Shown one piece after another: positions 1 through 8,100 of a stretch of DNA of 11,108 bases. Positions within the stretch are counted from its first letter, which is position 1; the number at the start of each line of letters is the position of its first letter. A program made the translations under genes and the position numbers. Source of the stretch: Phoronis ovalis (Eukaryota > Phoronida > Phoronidae); contig JAOXYB010056334.1 of NCBI GenBank assembly GCA_028565635.1, forward strand, positions 1-11,108, read 5' to 3'. The notes beneath the pieces were generated by a model. It made no database searches, was not told where the DNA came from, and saw only the letters and a program-made list of their open reading frames with translations.

Positions 1-282
1 ATCTTTTCAATTAATTTATTGATCGTCCAAAATTCACTAAGCCATATCTCGAAGTCTGTTGTAGTTAAGGACATGATCTTTGAGGTTTGACATCCCCAGG
101 GTAGGCCATTGCTGACCTCGAGGTCAAAAGGTCATTAGGGTCAAAGGTCAAAATTCTAAAAATGATGTTGAAAGGTAGTTTGGAGGTCATTTAACATTCA
201 TAAAAGCCAATATGAGCAACCCTGCCTTTGATAAAAGGCTATCTAGTTCAAAATTTGTATTTATTTCTTACCTATTTTCCAG
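1..282. other. Non-coding stretch, probably intron of the plus-strand gene ending at 365
   Basis: No convincing coding frame is visible here. The stretch ends in a good plus-strand 3' splice site: a pyrimidine-rich run at about 259-280 followed by AG at 281-282. It is therefore most simply read as the last intron of the plus-strand gene whose final exon follows. It contains the AGGTCA half-site cluster annotated separately. Confidence 0.4.
113..189. repeat. Cluster of AGGTCA-type half-sites (direct and everted repeats)
   Basis: TGACCT at 113-118 and AGGTCA at 121-126 form an everted pair separated by CG. Further half-sites follow at 129-134 (AGGTCA), 138-143 (GGGTCA), 145-150 (AGGTCA) and 184-189 (AGGTCA). 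Consecutive spacings of 2, 3 and 1 bases make DR2, DR3 and DR1 arrangements. AGGTCA is the core half-site of many nuclear receptors (RXR, HNF4 and COUP-TF prefer DR1). The same pattern could also be a fragment of a dispersed repeat rich in this hexamer. Binding is inferred, not shown. Confidence 0.5.
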
Positions 283-365
283 GGAGTTTGGAAAACAAAA
301 TTGAACATTATGTTAAAAGGCAACGTCTGGAAATACAAAAAAGTGGAGAAGCCAGTAACACTTGA
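283..365 (+). CDS. Probable last coding exon (3' end) of an unrecognised plus-strand gene
   Basis: After a strong acceptor (pyrimidine tract, AG at 281-282) a frame opens with GG completing a codon begun upstream. It then reads SLENKIEHYVKRQRLE, continues for about ten more polar residues, and ends at TGA 363-365, about 26 codons in all. The peptide is charged and helix-like, and base composition turns sharply AT-rich just after the stop, as expected at a CDS/3'UTR boundary. Poly(A)-signal hexamers follow at 397, 617, 627 and 675. A second frame from the same acceptor stays open to about 413 (GVWKTKLNIML...) but is less convincing because it runs into the AT-rich tail. The rest of the gene lies left of the window. 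The protein is not recognised. Confidence 0.45.
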
Positions 366-396
366 TTTAATTACTAAACAACTTTGTATTTTTAAT

Positions 397-402
397 ATTA
401 AA
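397..402 (+). terminator. Candidate poly(A) signal ATTAAA, plus-strand gene
   Basis: ATTAAA lies 32 bases after the TGA at 363-365 and is followed by a GT-rich run (about 403-412) like a downstream element, although this lies closer to the hexamer than usual. In such AT-rich DNA the hexamer alone is weak evidence. Confidence 0.3.
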
Positions 403-616
403 GTTGTTTGTTAATTGAAGTACACGACTGCTTTTAAAAAAATAACTACACATATTGTAATCAATATATGAATTGTGATCAGTTTGTAGTGTTATTGGAC
501 AAACCTATAAAATTCGATGTGGTTTCTTATTGTTAAGTCAAGTGTTCTTTTGCGCCTACATTGTATATAAGCAGTTTTATCGCACATTAATAAGTAGACA
601 AGTTGGTATATCACTA

Positions 617-632
617 AATAAACATGAATAAA
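617..632 (+). terminator. Two AATAAA poly(A) hexamers, plus strand
   Basis: Perfect AATAAA at 617-622 and 627-632, with another at 675-680. They are alternative cleavage signals for the plus-strand gene ending at 365, if its 3'UTR is about 270-330 bases long. Confidence 0.3.
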
Positions 633-1129
633 TTCAAAATAATTTATTTTTAAAATTAGAAATACTTTGTGCATAATAAAAAAAAACAGGTAACAATCAG
701 TGTGGAATAGATGAAATAATAAATAATTATGTAAAAACTAGATAACCTGTTGGATCCAAGTTGACTAAGCTTGCATTAAATTTCACAACATTGTTTTATA
801 TATTAGGTAGTTTCAGATTATAAATGTAATGGAATAATACTGTATAATATTATTATAGAAGATTCATTAAATATACCCTGATAACATTGATGGTGAAAAT
901 ACATCTAAAAATGTGATATTTTCATACAGTATGATATCTGCTGATTAAAACAAGATAACACAAAACTGTAAATAAATAATTAAAAACAACAATTAACATG
1001 ATTGTAAAAACTCATTGTAACATAGAAAGAATACACTTACTTTTATTTTTGTGACTTGATTTAACAAATTAAAAAAATATATTTAAGTAATCTGAGAACT
1101 GAGAGCAGAAATGTATCTCATTCTTTAAC

Positions 1130-1135
1130 TTTATT
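1130..1135 (-). terminator. Candidate AATAAA poly(A) signal for the NWD-family gene
   Basis: The plus strand reads TTTATT, which is AATAAA on the minus strand. It lies about 70 bases past the alternative stop at 1202-1204 and about 220 bases past the stop at 1357-1359. It fits either 3' end of the gene. Another AATAAA lies at 1042-1047 on the minus strand. Confidence 0.35.
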
Positions 1136-1201
1136 GCTGTAAATGATACATCTTTAAGTTAGTTCTTTGTAAATTTAATGATACATTTGATTTTAAAATA
1201 T

Positions 1202-1251
1202 TTAATTAAAAAGTTTGTCTAACAAATAGATAAAGTTATCTCTGTTTCGTA
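1202..1251 (-). CDS. Possible alternative last coding exon of the NWD-family gene
   Basis: The large last exon contains a strong donor, TCAG|GTAATA (exon end 1392, GT at 1391-1390), 33 bases before its own stop is reached. The next good minus-strand acceptor is a pyrimidine-rich run ending TTTTGCCAG with AG at 1253-1252. Splicing the two removes 140 bases, keeps the frame (phase 1), and replaces the read-through tail with VRNRDNFIYLLDKLFN before TAA at 1204-1202. Both ends look possible from sequence alone; transcript data are needed to choose. Confidence 0.35.
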
Positions 1252-1356
1252 CTGGCAAAATTATAAGAGAACCAGAACTAGAAGTCTGAGCTTATAATTA
1301 CGTACATACTGCAAGCTATTTCAAACAAACATTTAATAATGGCAGTAAAGTGTATA

Positions 1357-4300
1357 TTACACCAAAATACACATTTTGCTTCTAGTATTACCTGACCTGG
1401 AATTTCCTTGGATTCTATGATTTTCTTTTGCTGCACTCCAAGCATTTCTGTACAAGTCGGCTTTCCTAACGACCTGTTCATTCACTATTTGTAATAACAC
1501 AACTCTGCCATCATCACAGCCAACAGTCACCACATTATTAACATTAACATCAAAGCACTGTGGAGTACTATGTAAGCAGGCTGCACCTATAGTTTTATAT
1601 GTCTTGGTACATCCTACTTTCAACATATTAGTGCCACGTTCAATCCACAACACATACTTTCCATCACTGTTGATTTTAGGATTGATAAATATACTGAACC
1701 TTTTTGTGTCTTTAAAAAACTGATGCAAAAACTTGCCAGTTTGTAAATCAACCAGTTTGCAGTTACAGTCAATACCGTATTTCCAGTTGGGACTTATAGA
1801 CATTGTAAGCAAATCTGTATCTAAGTCTATTTCTCTGCATTTCTCTTGAGTACTAACATTAAATTCAACAAGCTTCGATTTTAACTCGTCACTTATCTGG
1901 CTATGGTACAATATAATGTTTGTATTGCTTCCCTTGACTTGCACTGGTAAATTCTTTGCATCTAATAAATGGAAAACCTCTTTGTGAGAGCTGATTTCGT
2001 ATCCATGAATTGTATACTGATAATTTTCGCCTCCAGCAACATTCTGCTTCACAGCCACAAGGTACTTGTCTTCGCCAGCGAAGGTAATGCACGTGAATCC
2101 ACCAGATGTAACCTGAATTTTTGCAGCAGGCTGTTGTGTTTTGTGTTTCCCAATTTTCCACACAGACAAGTCCACATCTTCGCTTGGAGTTGTCTCACAG
2201 TGAGTGGCCACCAGCTTATTATTGTGACCCAGTGTATAAGACTTTAGCTGTACACTGCTAACTGGCAAAGTGGAGACATGTTGGCCAGATTTACAATGCC
2301 ATATTTTCAAAGCTGCTTCTGATTCGTATTCTCTCAAGACGGCATATTCTCCATTGTTGGTCACAGTGGGTCTCATTACTTCATAATCTGTTGACAACCA
2401 GCATGTGATCAATCCACTACTTTGGTTTAGTACACACGTTTCTGTAGAATGATAACTTCGAAGTACAGCTACCTGAGCATTGCTGGCCTGGGCCATGTAC
2501 ACTGTGCTTTTACCAACAGTAATTGGTGCATAAACTGTCTCTTGTATGTTATCCACACTCCACACTGTGACTATGTGATTTGCACGTGTTGCAGTAAAGA
2601 ACATTTTACTATCTGGAGACACCAATAGTTTAGCTGCTCTACAAGAAATAACAGATAATTGTTGTTTACTATGGACATTCCATGAAATAAGATTGGCCTG
2701 CTCATAAGCAACTATAAGAGTCCTCTCGTCAGGTGTCATGGCCGTTTCATATCCAGTAGCTTTATGTTTTGTTGGTTTAATTTCGTCAGGTATTCGAAAC
2801 TTGTGATAGAGTTTTTTTTTATTAATATCATATACACATACACCTTTGTGTGTAGGCATCAAAAGAAAACTATCTGACTGTGACACAAACATGGCCCCAG
2901 CAGTCTCTTCAATGGTGCTACCCTCAGAATCAATTCCACCGATAACTTGTCCAATTTCACCAGCGTCATCATCTAAATTAATCATCTTCGCTTGTTTTGG
3001 CTGCAGAATGAAAGCAGTTTTACTAGACTTACTTATAACCATTTGAGAAGGAAGGATAATCCCACTGACCTCAGCAATTTCTTTAAAGGATATCATGCTA
3101 TACATCTTCAGTTTGTCTGATCCTCGAAGAATGCACAATATAAAAATACTGTTAGGAGTTATTTCCATCATGGACACTTGTTCAGGTATCTCAAATATCA
3201 AACATCCAGTTGAAACGTCAAAACAATCGACATGCTGAGTGTTCATATTCAACACAAAAACCCTGTTACCAACGAGACGATAAATTAAGTTGTCAACAAA
3301 CCCATTTTTGTACACTCGTTCTAACTGTATCTCCTTTACGATGCCAGCTGTTGTTGTATCAATAACGAAAACTGGGTTTTTGTTTTTGTTTTGATAAGCA
3401 GTAGCTAGTAAGATAAAATGACCATCAGGCGATGCTGATAAGATATTCAATTTAATATCATCATCTGGACAAACAGTATATTGTTGTTTAACTTCACCAC
3501 TATTCAAATCCCATATTACAACTTCATTTTGTTTGCCAACAGCCAAGAGATGTCTTGAATCAGAAGATACTGCTAGTAATTTATTGGAGCGGATATCAAA
3601 TATGTCACACTCAAGCGTATACTGCAAAGCACCACCTGGTGATGGAAAGCAGTGTTGACGAGGCAGAAGCACGGAGTGTTTGTATGCTTGCTCATAACAC
3701 TGTGCGATTAGTTTTTCGACATATTCCATACCGGAGTGGATGCTGTATGGTAGGAGACTCCCAGTGATTTGCAGTGCAAGTGTCTCGGGATTGTCATTAA
3801 GTGTAGATCGAGCCAAGTTTAGAGCACCTTTTAATAACAACACAGCAGGATCTGATAACAAATAATCCAAATCTCTCATTATTTGCTGAATAGAAGTGGC
3901 ACAAAGCTTAGTGTATAACCATTGATAATTAAACAAACATAACGATTTCAAATTATCATGCTGCCTTGAATTAGCCAAATGGTAAGGACATTGTCGAAGT
4001 TTACGGGTGTTGTACTGCTTATTTCCACCATCATTATCTGCATTAAATACCAAAGGTTGAGCAGGAACTCTGCGATCAGCGGAAGCCTCAGGCAAATTCA
4101 AACCCAGCTTGTGCATTTCATACTCTGAAGCAACAAATGGCTTTGGAGTTTTGTGCCATTTTCCCATGTAATAATCTGCCATTGCAGAGTGGATATCTAC
4201 TACAAATAGAGTATTATTCAAGTAACGATTAATTGCCGCTTCTTTGAACTGACGGTGATACCAGTAAGTGACATGCAAGCCATCTGCTTCCCTATCTACT

Positions 4301-5148
4301 AAATAACTCGAGACTTCATGGCGAATTCTAATCCACAGTAATGGTGGAACTCGACGAATGGGGGGAACGTGATATTGGTAAACATCTGACAAAACAGCAT
4401 CATCGAGGGACAGCAAATCATCTAGCTCAGCCTCGCTGAGTCCTGTCTCAGATGCAGTAAGATATGCAAATGCATGAGTTACCAAGCATGTGCCATGTTT
4501 TACTTCTAAACGCTCAAACAGTTTTTCAATACTGGCATGGATGGTATGCACGAGTAAACTGATACTGACTTGAGTGTAAGACTTCCAGGATATAACTTGC
4601 TGGAAAATTAAATTAACAAAGAGTGGCAAACTACACTTTTTGAAGCTCTCTTCAACTAATTGGCACTGTCCTTCTGTGAGTTTGCGACTTTTTTGTTGAA
4701 GCCAAGAAAGAAGAATTTCAAAGCTTAGAGACTCTCCTAAACTTTCAACTTCAACAAAATTACACTCATCAACATGTTTCTGCAAAACACTCAAAATATT
4801 ATGTTCAGCAGGCAGTGTTGATACAATAACGAAAACATTCTCAGGAAGTTTCCATGGTAACCATGGTAACTGATGTGCATAATTTTCAGATGAAAGTTGA
4901 TCCAATGAATCTAGTATTATCACTAGAGGTTTCTCTTTAGTAGGATACTTCGTCAGCAGCCCACTGAAATGAAGCAGTAAGCTACTGTAATCAGAAGGAG
5001 GATTAGCTGTCTCATTTCGATCATAATTAGCGCTGATTTGATGACATACGCTGAGTAATGTCTGTCGTATTGTACTGCTTGAAGGTGATGTTCCTAGAAA
5101 TCTGGTGATAATCATAGGTTCACGGCTGGACCCTAACCAATCAGGTAC
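1357..5148 (-). CDS. Coding exon 8 of the NWD-family gene (rest of NACHT, winged helix, all WD40)
   Basis: The acceptor GGCATTGTAG precedes 5148. It opens VPDWLGSSREPMIITRF and continues for 1263 codons without interruption. It carries Walker B (LVIILDSLDQL), the following strand VFVIVSTLP, the winged-helix/arm block (GLSEAELDDLL, PPLLWIRIRHE, YWYHRQF), a CPYHLANS helix and the whole WD40 region. Degenerate WD-type ends include VIWDLNSGE, VYDINKKK, ISWNVHSK, VWSVDN, IWHCKSGQ and LVDLQTGK. The stop is TAA at 1359-1357 unless the internal donor at 1391-1390 is used. Confidence 0.93.
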   Translation of the reverse strand, partial: VPDWLGSSREPMIITRFLGTSPSSSTIRQTLLSVCHQISANYDRNETANPPSDYSSLLLHFSGLLTKYPTKEKPLVIILDSLDQLSSENYAHQLPWLPWKLPENVFVIVSTLPAEHNILSVLQKHVDECNFVEVESLGESLSFEILLSWLQQKSRKLTEGQCQLVEESFKKCSLPLFVNLIFQQVISWKSYTQVSISLLVHTIHASIEKLFERLEVKHGTCLVTHAFAYLTASETGLSEAELDDLLSLDDAVLSDVYQYHVPPIRRVPPLLWIRIRHEVSSYLVDREADGLHVTYWYHRQFKEAAINRYLNNTLFVVDIHSAMADYYMGKWHKTPKPFVASEYEMHKLGLNLPEASADRRVPAQPLVFNADNDGGNKQYNTRKLRQCPYHLANSRQHDNLKSLCLFNYQWLYTKLCATSIQQIMRDLDYLLSDPAVLLLKGALNLARSTLNDNPETLALQITGSLLPYSIHSGMEYVEKLIAQCYEQAYKHSVLLPRQHCFPSPGGALQYTLECDIFDIRSNKLLAVSSDSRHLLAVGKQNEVVIWDLNSGEVKQQYTVCPDDDIKLNILSASPDGHFILLATAYQNKNKNPVFVIDTTTAGIVKEIQLERVYKNGFVDNLIYRLVGNRVFVLNMNTQHVDCFDVSTGCLIFEIPEQVSMMEITPNSIFILCILRGSDKLKMYSMISFKEIAEVSGIILPSQMVISKSSKTAFILQPKQAKMINLDDDAGEIGQVIGGIDSEGSTIEETAGAMFVSQSDSFLLMPTHKGVCVYDINKKKLYHKFRIPDEIKPTKHKATGYETAMTPDERTLIVAYEQANLISWNVHSKQQLSVISCRAAKLLVSPDSKMFFTATRANHIVTVWSVDNIQETVYAPITVGKSTVYMAQASNAQVAVLRSYHSTETCVLNQSSGLITCWLSTDYEVMRPTVTNNGEYAVLREYESEAALKIWHCKSGQHVSTLPVSSVQLKSYTLGHNNKLVATHCETTPSEDVDLSVWKIGKHKTQQPAAKIQVTSGGFTCITFAGEDKYLVAVKQNVAGGENYQYTIHGYEISSHKEVFHLLDAKNLPVQVKGSNTNIILYHSQISDELKSKLVEFNVSTQEKCREIDLDTDLLTMSISPNWKYGIDCNCKLVDLQTGKFLHQFFKDTKRFSIFINPKINSDGKYVLWIERGTNMLKVGCTKTYKTIGAACLHSTPQCFDVNVNNVVTVGCDDGRVVLLQIVNEQVVRKADLYRNAWSAAKENHRIQGNSRSGNTRSKMCILV

Positions 5149-8100
5149 CTACAATGCCAAACAAGCGATATATACAAAGAAGAGAAAATAATGTTCACCA
5201 CAACTGGCACAATGCCGATAGATGGGTACATGTATTATCATATAGCAGTAAATAGCATTTTCTCTTGAAAGAGAATGTGCAAGCTTCTAATTCTTGACGT
5301 CAATGTGTATTTAGATCAAAATCATTAGCAGTTATTTTGATTCTCTCTTATAACATAGGAATCTCATCAGTAATGTTGCAAAATTTCACAACACAGAAGA
5401 AATTATCATTATAATTCAAAATTATCAACTTCTCATGTTGGTAACAAAATGCAGAGCAGGCCTTTGGCGAACATACCTCACTGGCGACTCTAGCCATCAC
5501 TGATGTTTTCCCAGAACCACTGACGCCATATACTACATATGGCTGCTTAACTGGATTATCAAAGTAAGATTTGATATTTTCCAGGATGATCTGGCGTCCA
5601 TGAAACCTTTCACACCGCTCTGCTGCCATTGTAAGATGTTGTAATACTTCAGTGTAAAGAACATTAGCAGAACGTTTCTGGATGTCCACTACAGCACTGT
5701 CAATTTTACATGTGACAGCTCTGTAGAAATCCTCCGCAAACTTTGCCAAGTACTCTTGATGAGTGGCTTTGGTAATACCATTATTTCTGGCCCAATGCAC
5801 AAGATTTCTATAAATTAATAATAAAATACACGATACTTATTCTGATATCAAGCAGCAAATTTGTACGTTGACTTGTATTTTAAAATTATTTGCAGATTTC
5901 ACATTTGCTAAAGGTTTTTACTGTATGTATGTACGACTTATTGCATGTTTACAGTTAAAAGAAACCACTATTACAATATGGATGCTTCAGTAGCTGTTTC
6001 ATCAGTAAGCTAGAGGACTAATAAGCTTATATAAAAGAGGCCTCTTTACATAAGTGATTTTGCAGTACTGGTAATATGATTGCAATGTTTCTGTGCCACT
6101 AACCTGTTTACATCCTGCAGTTTTGATGTCACCTTCTCGTCTCTTAGTTTGGTAAGTAAAGCCTGAGCTTCTTCGTCTACATCAGCCTCCGTCATGTCAA
6201 TATAGTATTCGGCCTTTTCATCATCTAGATTCCTCGTCAAATCGTCAATGATGCGAATAAAACACAAACAATGGCGCCTTGGATCACCAGGAGCATTAAT
6301 TAAGCCATGATTCACTTCTGCTTCTGTCACTGTTAATAAATCATTTCCAGTTTAACAATAACACTTGATAAATTAGTTAATTGTTTTATAAAAAATGCAT
6401 GAAACATGTAAAGATTTTTGTAGCTTTAGAATAACAATTAAAGGATAATTATAAAATTATTACTAAGGGAAAAATTTATATTAGATAGACAAAAAAATGT
6501 TTTTAAAAATAGCTACATCACATTTAAAGCATAAAAATTGTTTTAATGTGCTCAAAACAGGCAATTTGCTTTGGTATCTTTATGTAGTGGCGTATTGAAC
6601 CCAGTTCTCTATAAACTATAGTACAACTTGAAATATATGTAAACTAGAACCCTATCCTATCACTCCTATCAGTAAACTAAATAATATTGATAGGACACAA
6701 TCTTTCATATGCGGCATTAGTCTCAAGTAAGGCATCTACCTGGGATTTCCTTGTATGGGTACATTGGACTGGTCCATTCATGGGCTAGTCACTTGATATA
6801 TATAAGTTATAAAATACTACAATAAAGTGTGAACCGCGCTCCGATACTTTATTTTATAATATTCAAAAACCAATTTGCTAACCAGACATAAAAAATTGGT
6901 CTTTAGTGCTTTCATCCATCGTAAGTTGAGTATAACACGTCTGTGCAGCCAGTCGCAGCAACTTTTGAATGTTGTTAAATATCTCGTACCATTCTTGTAA
7001 GGCAAGCTTTCTTTTCTTTTTATCCTAAACAACATAACATTCATGACACGTAACATTGAAAATATTATTTAACAACTGCTATATTTAAGTTATTGTTTTT
7101 CAATTCCTGGACCAGTACATAAAGGTTTACATTGTACTGGCACTTCAATAACAAAAATATGCTGTCAATTTAAATCGCAACTAAATATATTAACATCTGA
7201 TGGTTGTTTTAAGTGAGCTAAAAATAACGGAGTTTTAAAGTTAGAAAAAAACTAACAGGTAACATTAAAAATAGATTTGAGTAATAATACGTCAACTTCA
7301 AGTTATATTGCACGTACCTCCGATAAGTGATTTGGCAGTTTTGAGCTGATTGGCTGCAGTACAAACACGGAAGGAATGGAGTTTGTATCCTCCCTAAACC
7401 ATTCATGCAGAAGGCGGACATCTTTATCTAAATCCTTTAATGTGTTGCACATCAGTTGGAATATTTCTGACTTGATTTGTGGTGGGAAAGGACGGTAACC
7501 ATGGCGCTGACCAAGAAATGCCTGTAACAAATAAAGTATGATTACAATGTAACATGACTCTGACAATATATATGGATGAATGGCTGGCTGGAAGGCTGGA
7601 CGGACAGACGGATGGATGGTGACAATTGCATTATATAATGTATCAGCTACATTTCCACCAAATATGTTTTAATTAATTATTTTTTAACGTTTTAAGTTAA
7701 TTTTGCATCTATATATAACAATGAAATAATTATACATTTCAGCTTACTACAAAATTGGGTCCAATTGACAACTTTTGACAATTTTGTATCTCCTGGAAAC
7801 AAAGAGTGCTTGTCATGTGATCATCTGTCACCTCATCTCGTACTCCCCAACGCATATCAACAACCTACAAGAAATTAATACTATAATGCAACAGTTTCAG
7901 AAAACAATAATTTAGCACTGAAAATAAAAATATCGCCAAAAAGCTCTGATCCTTTCCAATGCACAAAAAAAATTAATTCTAAACTAGCTTAAGCAATTTT
8001 GACACTATACTAGCTTCTTTATAAATATTAAAATTGTTAGATTACATAAAATGGTAGTTAAAAATACTTGGAATTTATAAAATGGTAGTTAAAAATACCT

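Larger units (their letters stand above)
366..1201. other. AT-rich tail-to-tail spacer (3'UTRs of converging genes)
   Basis: This very AT-rich stretch holds no coding frame that I can support; the 60-codon minus-strand frame at 492-674 is low-complexity and spurious. It separates the stop at 365 (plus strand) from the end of the NWD-family gene (minus strand), so both 3'UTRs and both cleavage sites probably lie here. Poly(A)-signal hexamers occur on both strands. Confidence 0.5.

Noticed and set aside
1278-1481. 67-codon minus-strand frame overlapping the end of exon 8
   Set aside because: It is a shifted shadow of the true C-terminal frame and has no splice support of its own.
1901-2161. 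Minus-strand frame of 86 codons, and plus-strand frames at 1969-2247, 2846-3046 and 3555-3767
   Set aside because: All lie inside the WD40-coding exon in other frames; their composition is not protein-like and the main frame is uninterrupted.
6817-7056. 79-codon minus-strand frame taken as a gene
   Set aside because: It covers exon 5 but in the wrong frame; the correct frame (LALQEWYEIF...) joins both neighbouring exons in phase.
7218-7421. 67-codon minus-strand frame overlapping exon 4
   Set aside because: It is an out-of-frame shadow of exon 4 and adjoining intron.
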